Positions 52,932-62,171 of a stretch of DNA of 64,000 nucleotides are shown piece after piece; position 1 is the first letter of the stretch, and every line of letters begins with the position of its first letter. The stretch spans positions 104,127 to 168,126 of the forward strand of contig NZ_JAMSLW010000007.1 in assembly GCF_024643285.1 (NCBI RefSeq). Reading direction: 5' to 3'. Both the position numbers and the translations under genes were made by a program. Under the pieces are notes generated by a model. It worked only from the letters and a program-made list of their open reading frames with translations, did no database searches and was not told the DNA's origin. The DNA is from Parapedobacter lycopersici. Lineage in GTDB: Bacteria > Bacteroidota > Bacteroidia > Sphingobacteriales > Sphingobacteriaceae.

Positions 52932-53611
52932 CTAGGTGTATTCCCTTTTATTAAAAACTCAACATAGTCGAAGTCTTCCTTAGTATCGATATCTAACGAA
53001 TTTACTCGGTCCATTAAATACGCATAGGAGCGATCTGTGAAATAAAGGTCTTGTTCAATAATTCTTGTCTTAAAAATATAGATAGCCCCGTTTGGATAGT
53101 AGGTGGGTTGATTTTGCTGTCGATTAGTAGAGTAATTATCAAAAATAGGGTGTATTAACCCGTTAGTGTCAACATATTTATGCCACACAATGGGATGATC
53201 TTCTTTGCAAAAGCTAACAACTGAATCGGCATCCCTACTCAGAAATAAGCCGATAGCATTATCGATATCTTTACTGGTTCTCAAAGGGCTTGTAGGCTGT
53301 AACACAGCAAATTGGTCGACAGAAACATTATCCGATTCAGACAACATTTTAACTACATGCTTAAATACATCAATGGAGCGGGCGGTGTCAGTTGCTAATT
53401 CAGCTGGGCGTAAAAATGGGCATTCTGCACCAAACTTCTGTGCGATCTGAGCAATTTTCTCATCATCGGTACTAACGATAACTTTATCAATATGAGACGA
53501 TTTCTTTGCCGCTTCAATTGTGTAGGCAATCAAAGGTTTACCATTGAGTTCCAAAATATTTTTATGGGGTAACCCTTTTGATCCACCCCTCGCAGGGATA
53601 ATTGCTAACAT
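52925..53611 (-). CDS. CMP-nonulosonic acid synthetase (legionaminic/neuraminic type)
   Basis: A 228-residue nucleotidyltransferase. IIPARGGSKGLPHKNI at residues 4-19 is the CTP-binding motif, and VLQPTSPLRTSKDID near residue 105 is the second motif of acylneuraminate cytidylyltransferases. It activates the nonulosonic acid as a CMP sugar. It lies downstream of the NTP-transferase, epimerase and synthase genes in the same direction, so I infer the substrate to be di-N-acetyllegionaminic acid or a relative. It overlaps wzx by seven bases. Confidence 0.9.
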   Translation of the reverse strand: MLAIIPARGGSKGLPHKNILELNGKPLIAYTIEAAKKSSHIDKVIVSTDDEKIAQIAQKFGAECPFLRPAELATDTARSIDVFKHVVKMLSESDNVSVDQFAVLQPTSPLRTSKDIDNAIGLFLSRDADSVVSFCKEDHPIVWHKYVDTNGLIHPIFDNYSTNRQQNQPTYYPNGAIYIFKTRIIEQDLYFTDRSYAYLMDRVNSLDIDTKEDFDYVEFLIKGNTPRC

Positions 53612-53626
53612 TCTATGTGTCTTGAA

Positions 53627-54670
53627 TTATAGTTTAATATGCTTAATGTCTTCTTGAGCCTTTTTAAAATCCTCGTGTTTGCCGATATCTAACCAATAGC
53701 CATTAATAGGATACGTAGTTAACTTAAGATTCATTTCAATAACTTTATCCATCAAATTGGTAATGTCGAAAAATTGATTCCTGGGAATCATTTTTAATAG
53801 ACTTCTTTTCAAAATATAAATTCCGGCATTTGAGTAGTAGGTATAACGCGGCTTTTCCTTCAACGATTTAACAATTTGTTTTTCATCGGTTTCAAGTACA
53901 GCATACGGAACATCTACCTGATAAGAAGTTGCAGCAACACACATATCAGCATCCGCAGCTTTATAACCTTTATAAAAATCAGCAAAATCTATATTAGTCA
54001 ATAAATCGCTATTCATCACGATAATGTCGTCAAATTCAAACTTATCCACCAAAAGAATGGAACCAATTGTACCTAACGGCCTATCTTCCTTTACATATTT
54101 GATGTTAATCCCTTTATCTTTGCCGCTTCCAAAATATGCCTCCAATTGCTCGCCCAGATAATTAATACTAAGGCTGATATTCTTAATGCCTACTTTTGCG
54201 AGTCGATCGATATTATACTCAATAATTGGTTTGTCTCCGACCCTTAATAAGGGCTTGGGAGTATCCTCGGTTAAGGGCCTCAGTCTCCTTCCTTCCCCAC
54301 CAGCCATCAAAACGGCATCAGCCGGGATAAGCGTACTTCGAGTTCTGAAATTTACAACATCAATAATCTGGTTCTTGTGATTCAAAACCGGAACTACTTT
54401 GAAATTTTTCTTTTGATATTGTTCCAGAATATCTACCGCATAATCGTTTTCGCGAACAAAAGCCGGATTCGGTTGAATAAAGTCTTCAATATTGTTTTCA
54501 AATCCTAATCCGCGAATGAATCCTCTTCGTAGATCTCCATCCGTAAGTGACCCCATCAGCGTCTTATTTTCATCAACCACAAAAAGAATTGCATCGGGGG
54601 CGATCATATCCAGTTGTTTTAGCGCATCTCGGACTGTCGAGCTGTGTAATATGGTGTGTTGGTTCATCAT
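53627..54670 (-). CDS. Sugar-1-phosphate nucleotidyltransferase with CBS pair (PtmE-like)
   Basis: About 347 residues in two parts: residues 1-115 hold two CBS motifs (TVRDALKQLDMIAPDAILFV and DYAVDILEQY-type stretches), and residues about 118-345 form the nucleotidyltransferase, with VLMAGGEGRRLRPLTEDTPK near residue 123. This fusion is the type known as PtmE in Campylobacter, where the enzyme makes GDP-glucosamine for the GDP-linked legionaminic acid route. An in-frame TTG at 54688 precedes the ATG at 54670, which follows the epimerase stop directly. Confidence 0.86.
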   Translation of the reverse strand: MMNQHTILHSSTVRDALKQLDMIAPDAILFVVDENKTLMGSLTDGDLRRGFIRGLGFENNIEDFIQPNPAFVRENDYAVDILEQYQKKNFKVVPVLNHKNQIIDVVNFRTRSTLIPADAVLMAGGEGRRLRPLTEDTPKPLLRVGDKPIIEYNIDRLAKVGIKNISLSINYLGEQLEAYFGSGKDKGINIKYVKEDRPLGTIGSILLVDKFEFDDIIVMNSDLLTNIDFADFYKGYKAADADMCVAATSYQVDVPYAVLETDEKQIVKSLKEKPRYTYYSNAGIYILKRSLLKMIPRNQFFDITNLMDKVIEMNLKLTTYPINGYWLDIGKHEDFKKAQEDIKHIKL

Positions 54671-54671
54671 T

Positions 54672-55781
54672 TTAATAGATGTTGTCAAATGCGTTTATCA
54701 ATTTCTCTGTTATCTTTTTTGCTGCATCTCCTGTTCCGTAGATATTCTTTTTTGACAGTTTTGGTAAGCTCGGTATGTTTCCTAATGCAGTCAAAATCTC
54801 CTGTTCATCAATTTTTACGTCAATGACATTTTTACCACGCTCTCTTCCCTTTTGGCGATCGCCTATATTAATTACGTATTTAGCAAATGATGCTGCTTCC
54901 ACGATTCCGCTTGAAGAATTGCCCAGCACACATAAACATTTTCTCAAAGCGGTGTAATACCCTTCTGATCCCAATGATTCAACTACGAAAATGTGTTTGC
55001 TTTGCTTGGCTGCGTGATTGATTTTCTTTCGAATTTCTGAACCCGCAGTATCTGCATTGGGCATCGTAACCAACACATTTGATGGTAGTCTTAAAAGGAC
55101 ATTTTCTATGATTTTGGCATAATCCCTATTTTTTTCAAACCCGACTGTTTCAGGATGGAAGGTAAACAGTATGTAAGGAGCTGAAAGATCAAATCCATAT
55201 TTTCTTTTAAACGAATTTGTGGTTAGTGTTTTTATTTGCTTTATATTGTCTATTGCCAATGAGCCCGTAAAAAAAATATTTTCTTTGCTACCAATGATAT
55301 CTGCAACCCTTTCTGCGTTTTTTTTTGTATTCGTAAAATGATACCTTGACATTAACGACAACGTATGCCTATATATATTATCTATTGCTCCTTGGGTTTC
55401 TTCTCCCCCACTAATATGGGCAATTGGAATATTGAAAGGAACGGACGCAGATACAGCAGCAAACATCTCATATCGGTCTCCTAAGCAGAAGACTAAATCA
55501 AACGCGCTATCTTTCCAGAATGCTGCAAATTTATCATGAACTTTCCCTATAATTCGGACTATTGTCTCGGGAGAGTCACCATCAATTATGGTATCTATTT
55601 CTTTGTATACGTTAAACCCGCGTTCTTTAATGTAAGAAACCGTATAACCATGCTTGCACGACAGGTGTGTACCGAAAACTACTATTTTAACACGAAATCT
55701 ATCATACTTCGCGAGCTCACTTAGTAACGGCATATAAAAACCGAAATCCGCCCGCGAACTTGTCAATATCGCTATTTCCAT
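54672..55781 (-). CDS. Nucleotide-sugar 2-epimerase, hydrolysing (LegG/NeuC-type)
   Basis: A 369-residue enzyme. MEIAILTSSRADFGFYMPL begins the fold; LGDRYEMFA and HISGGEETQGAIDNIYRHTL near residue 125 are the shared 2-epimerase motifs, and GNSSSGIVEAASF near residue 295 binds the nucleotide. It converts the diacetamido sugar to the free manno-type sugar and NDP. Order with synthase, nucleotidyltransferase and CMP synthetase identifies the nonulosonate pathway. It overlaps the synthase gene by ten bases. Confidence 0.9.
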   Translation of the reverse strand: MEIAILTSSRADFGFYMPLLSELAKYDRFRVKIVVFGTHLSCKHGYTVSYIKERGFNVYKEIDTIIDGDSPETIVRIIGKVHDKFAAFWKDSAFDLVFCLGDRYEMFAAVSASVPFNIPIAHISGGEETQGAIDNIYRHTLSLMSRYHFTNTKKNAERVADIIGSKENIFFTGSLAIDNIKQIKTLTTNSFKRKYGFDLSAPYILFTFHPETVGFEKNRDYAKIIENVLLRLPSNVLVTMPNADTAGSEIRKKINHAAKQSKHIFVVESLGSEGYYTALRKCLCVLGNSSSGIVEAASFAKYVINIGDRQKGRERGKNVIDVKIDEQEILTALGNIPSLPKLSKKNIYGTGDAAKKITEKLINAFDNIY

Positions 55782-56803
55782 TCGATATCTTTTAGTTGCA
55801 GCATGGCATCCTTAGTCATATCCGACCTCAATTTACATCCGATAATTTCATCGATTAAAATTGGACTGATGCCATTCCCCGGTCGTTTAACAGTTAAATC
55901 ATCTTCAGAAAGGACGTGTCCTTTCCGCAAATTACGCGCTATATGTACACTTTTACGTGCGATCTCGATATTCTTTCGCTCTGATTCAGATGGTGTTTTT
56001 GTTCCATTTCCTAATGCTTGTTCGATATTTCGAATTGCATTAATCATTTGCTTTAATTCTGCAGGATCCAAAGATGCTCGGTGATCAGGCCCCTCCATAT
56101 TCTTATCTAAAGTAAAATGCTTTTCAATCACCTTAGCGCCTAATGCTACCGCGGCGACCGGAACTTCGATTCCCAGTGTATGATCTGAATAGCCAACGGG
56201 GGTTGCAAAAGCATTTTTAATTGTCAACATCGCTTTTAAATTGACATCTCTCATGGGAGTCGGATATTCCGTATTACAATGCAACAATGTAATGTTGTCT
56301 TTCGAGGTTCCCGCTTTTACAATGATATCTATTGCACGCTCAATCTCACCAAGTGTTGACATTCCAGTTGAAAGGATCACCTTTTCGTTATAACCTCCTA
56401 TTTTTTTTAAATAGGGAAAGTTGGTAATTTCTCCTGAAGGCACTTTCCAGATTCCCTTATTTAAATCCGCTAAAAATTCAATGCTATCCATATCAAAAGG
56501 AGTGGATAAAAATTGTATTCCTTTCTCCCCGCAATATTTTTCCAGATCTCTGAAATCATTAAATTTCAATTGGAGTTTTTTTACCATTTCCAACTGGCTC
56601 TCCTCTTCTCCAGTTACCGCTTTTTGATAATCTGCTTTTATAGCATTTTTTGATATCACATTCTCTGCTATAAATGTTTGAAATTTCACAATATCAGCTC
56701 CGGCATCCACAGCGGAGTCAATCAATTTTTTTGCCAATTTAATGTCACCATTATGGTTTACACCGGCTTCAGCTATAATTAAGACTTTATTGTTCTCCAT
56801 CAT
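55772..56803 (-). CDS. Nonulosonic acid synthase (NeuB/LegI-type)
   Basis: A 343-residue enzyme that condenses phosphoenolpyruvate with the six-carbon diacetamido sugar to make the nine-carbon acid. IIAEAGVNHNGD lies at residues 9-20, KFQTF near residue 40, the central barrel holds GYSDHTLGIE, and the C-terminal SAF domain contains SVHIARNLRKGHVLSEDDL. Full length. The gene overlaps both neighbours by short stretches. Confidence 0.93.
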   Translation of the reverse strand: MMENNKVLIIAEAGVNHNGDIKLAKKLIDSAVDAGADIVKFQTFIAENVISKNAIKADYQKAVTGEEESQLEMVKKLQLKFNDFRDLEKYCGEKGIQFLSTPFDMDSIEFLADLNKGIWKVPSGEITNFPYLKKIGGYNEKVILSTGMSTLGEIERAIDIIVKAGTSKDNITLLHCNTEYPTPMRDVNLKAMLTIKNAFATPVGYSDHTLGIEVPVAAVALGAKVIEKHFTLDKNMEGPDHRASLDPAELKQMINAIRNIEQALGNGTKTPSESERKNIEIARKSVHIARNLRKGHVLSEDDLTVKRPGNGISPILIDEIIGCKLRSDMTKDAMLQLKDIEWK

Positions 56804-57338
56804 TTTCTAATAAATATTTTATTACTCTCGCAGGTGAGCCCACAGCCACTGCATGATCAGGTATATCTTTGTTTACCACAGAATTTGCCCCAACTACACT
56901 GTTTTTCCCAATAGTAACACCCGGTAATATTACCGAGTTAATCCCAATCCAACACCCTTTTTTTAACTTAGTTATTCCTACCCGGTATCCTTGTTCTTTG
57001 ATTGGTCTTGTAACATCATCAAACAAATGCGTACTGCTATATATTGAAACATTAGGTCCCAGCAAGACATCATCCTCAATGACAACTTTTGAGTCTGGAT
57101 TGCCCGGATAACTTGAGATAATCGTTCCTCCTGGAATAATTACATTTTTACCAATTTCGACATTCCGTGTTCCAATAATAGTGGCAAATGGTCGGATTTC
57201 TGAATTATAACCGATGTTGCTAATTTTCTTCTTTTGAAACCACAACCTAATAGGCTTAATAAATAACAACCAATGGGTCAAATACATATCGGGTCCAATT
57301 TTTGGATAAAATAACATGAATTTAAGATGCTTAATCAT
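56787..57338 (-). CDS. Left-handed beta-helix acyltransferase
   Basis: A 183-residue hexapeptide-repeat protein with repeats from about residue 55 onward, including VVIEDDVLLGPNVSIYSSTH, IGINSVILPGVTIG and VVNKDIPDHAVAVGSPAR, the standard ending of the CatB-type acetyltransferases. As the locus lacks a clear LegH (PglD-like) N-acetyltransferase, this is a candidate for the missing acetylation step, or it may act on the finished sugar. Start ATG at 57338; it overlaps both neighbours by 8-17 bases. Confidence 0.84.
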   Translation of the reverse strand: MIKHLKFMLFYPKIGPDMYLTHWLLFIKPIRLWFQKKKISNIGYNSEIRPFATIIGTRNVEIGKNVIIPGGTIISSYPGNPDSKVVIEDDVLLGPNVSIYSSTHLFDDVTRPIKEQGYRVGITKLKKGCWIGINSVILPGVTIGKNSVVGANSVVNKDIPDHAVAVGSPARVIKYLLENDGEQ

Positions 57339-58170
57339 TTAGCCACTTTTTTAGCTTCGTTATATCCAACTTAAAATTACTCCTGTTCCCTTGACTGAGA
57401 AGAATAATCTTAGACGCCTCATTACCTTTTTCCTCAAGAATTCTACGTGCGATTTCTTTAGCCGTAATAAATTCATCGCTAACGTTAAAGATTCCAAACG
57501 CTCCTTTTTCGGCGAAACGCCTAACATATTCGCATAATTTTTCAATCTTAATTTGATTAATGAATCTTTCTCCATTCGCATACAAGGTCATCGTATTTTT
57601 TTGCTTCAATTCCTCTTCCAAAATCGGGATTAAACGTGAAGTGTTCATTCCTTGTCCATAAATAACACCAACCCTTAAATGTAAGACTGCGATATTAGTC
57701 CCTTCTAATAAATAGTTAAAAATCGTTTCAACATTCAATTTTGAAAGCCCATAAAAACAATCTGTATTCTTTGAAGGGTCCAATTCCGAATCCTCAGAAA
57801 AGGTTCCACCTGCATTCGGATAAACGGAAGAGCTTGAAAAATTAATCAGCTGCTTTATCGAGGTCTTTTGTATCGCTTCGGATATATTTTTTGCCATTTT
57901 AGCATTATCAAAAATTACCGAAAGGTCTTTCAGATTGCCTGCACCAGCTAAAACCGATGCTGTATGAATTATGACATCGATCTTATTTTTCAAGATAACA
58001 TTAAATAAACGATATGTATCTTCTTCATTAACCAGATCGGCTTTATAGCATTGGTCATTAATAGCAGCTCCACTTCGGTATGTCCCCCAAACTAAGTCTC
58101 CCCTATTGCCGAAAAAATGGAAGAGATTCCTACCAACAAATCCATTGACACCTGTTATTAAAATTCTCAT
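57331..58170 (-). CDS. NAD-dependent epimerase/dehydratase (SDR)
   Basis: A 279-residue extended short-chain dehydrogenase. The NAD loop is ITGVNGFVGRNLF at residues 4-16, the catalytic motif YGLSK lies near residue 139, and the serine partner is in FSSSSVYPNAGG. The enzyme should modify a nucleotide sugar. It lies in an overlapping run with an acyltransferase and an ATP-grasp gene, so it belongs to a side branch of the locus, possibly making a second unusual sugar or decorating the nonulosonic acid. Confidence 0.85.
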   Translation of the reverse strand: MRILITGVNGFVGRNLFHFFGNRGDLVWGTYRSGAAINDQCYKADLVNEEDTYRLFNVILKNKIDVIIHTASVLAGAGNLKDLSVIFDNAKMAKNISEAIQKTSIKQLINFSSSSVYPNAGGTFSEDSELDPSKNTDCFYGLSKLNVETIFNYLLEGTNIAVLHLRVGVIYGQGMNTSRLIPILEEELKQKNTMTLYANGERFINQIKIEKLCEYVRRFAEKGAFGIFNVSDEFITAKEIARRILEEKGNEASKIILLSQGNRSNFKLDITKLKKWLND

Positions 58171-59150
58171 TTCTCCGAAGTAAAAAACTCGTCATAATAC
58201 CTGACCACTGTTCCTTCTCGTAACTCAAAATCTAGCTCGCGGTCAAATAGCAGGGTGTTGAGAATATACTCTACCTCCCTAAAACCAAAAAGCGAACGAA
58301 TATATGTTGTGCCGGAATGGCGTCCATTTATTTCAAATATCTTAGGTATACCATTCTTGTCAATTCTCAGTTGAAAATTACATGCGCCAAAGGGTTTCAA
58401 AACGCTGGCTGCCCCTATCAAATAATCTGTAATAATTTGAGGAAAGTTTTCACTGTAACGGGAGATAAATGTATTGCCAGCTTTAAGACTTCTATTTAAA
58501 ACGATTGCTTTCTTTACCGCATTGTTTAAATAAATGACACCACAAGTAAATTCAGTTTCTTCTGTTCCAATACATTCTTGAATTACCGGGTCCTTTACTG
58601 CGTTTATGGCAGTATTAAGCTGATCTTCATTTTCCACCTTACTTACTCCAACGCTACGCGCTCCTTTTCTGGGCTTCACAATTAAAGGAAAATGTAATTC
58701 AGCACTTTTCAATTCACTGGGCAACCACGATTGTGGGTGATAAAGGCTATTATCTTTTAAAAATTGGTAAGTTAGGTACTTATCGTCAGCAATCCGTATT
58801 ACATCTTCCGAACTCACCATTACAATAGCTTCTGTTTCTTGTTCAATAGCTTTTTTATATTTTGCGAATAATGGTAATTCAAAATCAACACCAACAAACA
58901 AAACTCTTATGTCGTTATCTTGCAAGTGTCTAATAACAAACGCCAACCATTCACGTTCTATCACAGGTGATTTTAAAATATCTGGAAGGATATAATTCCT
59001 CTTACACCAAAAGGCCCCCACAGTATTTCCAAAATAATCGAAGCCTATTAAAGTAATTTGACCACTCAAATCGGAGCGTATAATCGATTTTATTATAGCT
59101 TGGCCAATTAGACTTCCCGTACCGGTTACACCAATATTTATTTTATCCAT
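58167..59150 (-). CDS. ATP-grasp ligase, carbamoyl-phosphate-synthase-like
   Basis: A 327-residue ligase of the ATP-grasp superfamily. The central domain has VKPRKGARSVGVSKV near residue 157, the ATP-binding strand-turn, and FEINGRHSGTT near residue 275, the Mg-binding end. The N-terminal MDKINIGVTGTGSLIGQ region is Rossmann-like. These enzymes form amide bonds or phosphorylate carboxylates; here it probably links an amino acid or other group to a sugar (inference). It overlaps the SDR gene by ATGA. Confidence 0.84.
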   Translation of the reverse strand: MDKINIGVTGTGSLIGQAIIKSIIRSDLSGQITLIGFDYFGNTVGAFWCKRNYILPDILKSPVIEREWLAFVIRHLQDNDIRVLFVGVDFELPLFAKYKKAIEQETEAIVMVSSEDVIRIADDKYLTYQFLKDNSLYHPQSWLPSELKSAELHFPLIVKPRKGARSVGVSKVENEDQLNTAINAVKDPVIQECIGTEETEFTCGVIYLNNAVKKAIVLNRSLKAGNTFISRYSENFPQIITDYLIGAASVLKPFGACNFQLRIDKNGIPKIFEINGRHSGTTYIRSLFGFREVEYILNTLLFDRELDFELREGTVVRYYDEFFTSEK

Positions 59151-59154
59151 AGTA

Positions 59155-59787
59155 TTATTTTCTTTTTGATAAAATATAATCTATACAAATCTGAGGGTAT
59201 TGATCTACTTCCATTTGATTGATCAATTGGTTAGATGAAAATGATTGCCGCTTTAACTCCACTTTATTACCCTCAGGGTAGAAAAGCGCATAGTTTATTT
59301 CATCAATGTTTACTCTGCTTTGTCCAACACTACCTACATTGATCAGCGAAAAACCATTTATTGTTCTCTCAAATATCCTGTGTGAGTGCCCAATAAAATA
59401 ATTTTCGTCTAAAGACAGCTCCGTATCTTCAAATATATAAGCATCAAGAATCGTATGACAGAATATAAAATTGCTTAATATATAACGTTGTTCATATTTT
59501 TCAATTTTTTCTGTCCTTTTAAACTTTGGATAGCAAAAGTTGAAAAATGCCAGCGCAACAGGATGCGTTCCTAAATATTCTCCCGCAATAAATGCCTCTT
59601 CATGATTCCCCTTTAAAAGCACTTTATTCTCAATCGTCTCTAATAATTCAACGCATTCATTGCTCCAGGGCCCGTAATTCACCACGTCCCCCAATGAGAT
59701 CACTAAATCCGAATCGGCTTCTTTCTTTAGGACAAATTCCATAGCAGGCAAATTGCCGTGAACATCACTAATTACCAAAACCTTCAT
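59155..59787 (-). CDS. Metallophosphoesterase (YfcE/MJ0936-like)
   Basis: A 210-residue calcineurin-like phosphoesterase. VISDVHGN at residues 4-11, SLGDVVNYG near residue 32, LKGNHE near residue 58 and FCHTILD and GHSHR later make the full set of metal ligands. It cleaves a phosphate ester of unknown type. Located four bases upstream of the ATP-grasp gene, it may dephosphorylate a product of the sugar pathway, such as a nonulosonate-9-phosphate-like intermediate, but this is only inference. Confidence 0.88.
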   Translation of the reverse strand: MKVLVISDVHGNLPAMEFVLKKEADSDLVISLGDVVNYGPWSNECVELLETIENKVLLKGNHEEAFIAGEYLGTHPVALAFFNFCYPKFKRTEKIEKYEQRYILSNFIFCHTILDAYIFEDTELSLDENYFIGHSHRIFERTINGFSLINVGSVGQSRVNIDEINYALFYPEGNKVELKRQSFSSNQLINQMEVDQYPQICIDYILSKRK

Positions 59788-59789
59788 CG

Positions 59790-60953
59790 CTAGCTTTTAT
59801 TTCTTACACTACTTGGTATATTCACGGCCCTGTCCGCTAACCAGCGACTGTTTTCCAGTTCATCATGTTGGCAACGTTTAAACATTGGCAACGTATTCAT
59901 CAAATCCCAAACAGGTCTTGTCATGACACCATTTTCATTTGTATCCTTCAAAAAAGATGTCTGCGCGTCTGTACTTTCAAACAAAATTACATTTAGCCAA
60001 TAATTGGCTTTTGCATGCCCTATCTCTCTAACAAACTGAACTACTCCCTCCTTCTCAAAAAAATCGTGATAAGAATCTGCCAATGTTCGTTTGTCTTTCA
60101 AAAACGATTCCAGTTGCTCCAATTGGGCGCACGCCAAAGCAGCATTCAAATTGGGCATTCTATAATTGTACCCGATTTCATCGTGTGTAAATCGCCAAGC
60201 GTGTGGTAATTTCGCCTGAGTAGTTAAATGCTTAGCACGTTTCGCCAACTCCTCATCATCGGTTATCAACGCACCGCCGCCTCCACAGGTAATTGTTTTA
60301 TTGCCATTAAAGCTGAATATTCCTACTTGCCCAAATCTTCCAGTATGCCTCTTTTTGTAATAGCTGCCAAGCGATTCCGCGGCGTCTTCTATCACAATAA
60401 TATTCCATTCATCGCAAATGGAAACTACTTCATCAATACGTAATGGGAGGCCAAATGTGTGCATTGGCACACAAGCCTTGATTCTCCTCCCCGTCGTTTT
60501 ATTATAAGTAAATCCATCTCCCCGTTTTTCAGCATTAATCTCTAAAAATGATTTCAATTTTAGTGGCGACATACCCATTGTATCGCTATCCACGTCAATA
60601 AAAACAGGTATAGCGTTACAATAGCTGATCGCATTCGCAGTAGCAATAAATGTCAATGCTTGCGATAGCACTTCGTCATTTGGCTGAACATCATTTACCA
60701 ATAGAGCCATATGCAATGCATTAGTCCCACTAACACAGGCTACAGCATGTTTAGCTCCTGTGTATGCAGCGATCTCTCTTTCGAAACGATTCACAAACTC
60801 TCCAACCGAAGAAACAAAAGTAGAGTCAATGGTTTCACTTAAATATTTTTTCTCATTCCCTCCAAAATGGGGTGCATGCAGCGGTATAAAGCTATTTTCA
60901 TTATTAAAGGCTTTTCTAATAAATGCAATTATATCTTGTGTATATTGTTCCAT
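59790..60953 (-). CDS. DegT/DnrJ/EryC1 aminotransferase (LegC-type)
   Basis: A 387-residue PLP enzyme. HAVACVSGTNALHMALLVND starts the small nucleotide-sugar domain, VIEDAAESLGSYY near residue 185 is the PLP aspartate motif, and FSFNGNKT near residue 215 contains the catalytic lysine. It aminates the 4-keto sugar made by the dehydratase at 60953-62140, in line with the LegC/PglE branch. The gene overlaps the dehydratase by a single base. Confidence 0.92.
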   Translation of the reverse strand: MEQYTQDIIAFIRKAFNNENSFIPLHAPHFGGNEKKYLSETIDSTFVSSVGEFVNRFEREIAAYTGAKHAVACVSGTNALHMALLVNDVQPNDEVLSQALTFIATANAISYCNAIPVFIDVDSDTMGMSPLKLKSFLEINAEKRGDGFTYNKTTGRRIKACVPMHTFGLPLRIDEVVSICDEWNIIVIEDAAESLGSYYKKRHTGRFGQVGIFSFNGNKTITCGGGGALITDDEELAKRAKHLTTQAKLPHAWRFTHDEIGYNYRMPNLNAALACAQLEQLESFLKDKRTLADSYHDFFEKEGVVQFVREIGHAKANYWLNVILFESTDAQTSFLKDTNENGVMTRPVWDLMNTLPMFKRCQHDELENSRWLADRAVNIPSSVRNKS

Positions 60954-62140
60954 TACATCTTCGAATCTAAATATTTTCCGGTTTCTTTATGGTCGAAATT
61001 GGGAATCATGTAATTGAACAAGTCGACAATCTCTTCCTTATTCCAACGCCTTTTTATATGCATTGCGTTAATAGCACTTTCAAAACGATCAAGTTTATTT
61101 TCTTCTACGTTTAATTCATTTTTTATAATCCCCAAATTTTCAAATCGCGTCGTGTCCAGCACTTCATTTTCAGTATAAAACTCTTCGAAATCTTTCTCTC
61201 CTGTTGTGTCACTCGCGGTAAATAGACACGGCCATTTCCGTTCTGCCGATAATGTGTTTACCAATTCTCTGGCCTGATCTTCATCTTTGCACAAATATGG
61301 CTCATAACCAATTTCTCTTAAGTATTTCTCCGCAATCTCAGCGAATGTTATTAAATGCAATTGCTCACTTAACTTCGGAAAAAATATGTCCCGATTTTCA
61401 CCAAAAACGCAAGACATTAGACATAGCTCACCTGATTCTTTTGGAATAACAAAATAACGTTTGATGTCATTGGGAGCAACAATTGGTTGTTTTTTTTCGA
61501 GGCGTTTATTGAATCCGTGCAGGAGTGACCCATCAGAAAACGCTACATTCGCGAAACGAGCTGTAGAAATTATGATATCTTGACTCCTACGCATCAAAAA
61601 CATCTCCATGATCCGTTTGGATGCTCCCATCATGTTAACTGGGTTAGCGGCTTTATCAGTAGAAACACAAAAGTATTTCTTTATCCCTTTATTGATGCAT
61701 TGCTGCAAAGTCTTGTCAGTGTTAAAGACGTTTACATTAATCATTCGCATCAAGGTATAAGGATCTTTTTCACTTCTGACGTGCTTTAAAGCCGACAAAT
61801 TAAGAACATAATCGTATTCACCATCTGCTTCCCAAAAAGCGTCGTATTCTATGGATCCTATATCAAGTACAAATGTTTGGAAATCGCCATCGATGTAACC
61901 GAAAGAACTACGAATATCTCGGACAAGCTCCACCATATTATTTTCGCTAATATCGACAACATGGAGCTTTTTGGGGTTTCTCTTAAAAATCTCTTTAGTG
62001 GTCGCCTGGCCTATTGAGCCCGCACCTCCAAGTATTAAAAAACTAGACCCGGCAATCACTTGTGTAAGATTATCTTCATGATTAGTTATATCGTTTGTGA
62101 AAAGCTCATCAGAACGTCCAATTAATGATAAAAAATCCAT
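60953..62140 (-). CDS. Nucleotide-sugar 4,6-dehydratase (LegB/PglF/FlaA1 family)
   Basis: A 395-residue soluble SDR-type dehydratase without the membrane part of PglF. The NAD motif is LGGAGSIGQATTKE at about residues 37-50; STDKAANPVNMMGASKR near residue 165-181 holds the M-x3-K variant of the catalytic motif, as in PglF, where methionine replaces tyrosine. It produces the 4-keto-6-deoxy sugar that begins legionaminic acid synthesis. Both UDP- and GDP-GlcNAc are used by members of the family; the PtmE-like gene in the locus favours the latter. Confidence 0.9.
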   Translation of the reverse strand: MDFLSLIGRSDELFTNDITNHEDNLTQVIAGSSFLILGGAGSIGQATTKEIFKRNPKKLHVVDISENNMVELVRDIRSSFGYIDGDFQTFVLDIGSIEYDAFWEADGEYDYVLNLSALKHVRSEKDPYTLMRMINVNVFNTDKTLQQCINKGIKKYFCVSTDKAANPVNMMGASKRIMEMFLMRRSQDIIISTARFANVAFSDGSLLHGFNKRLEKKQPIVAPNDIKRYFVIPKESGELCLMSCVFGENRDIFFPKLSEQLHLITFAEIAEKYLREIGYEPYLCKDEDQARELVNTLSAERKWPCLFTASDTTGEKDFEEFYTENEVLDTTRFENLGIIKNELNVEENKLDRFESAINAMHIKRRWNKEEIVDLFNYMIPNFDHKETGKYLDSKM

Positions 62141-62171
62141 TGCTTTATTTATTATTTATTGAATTACCCTA

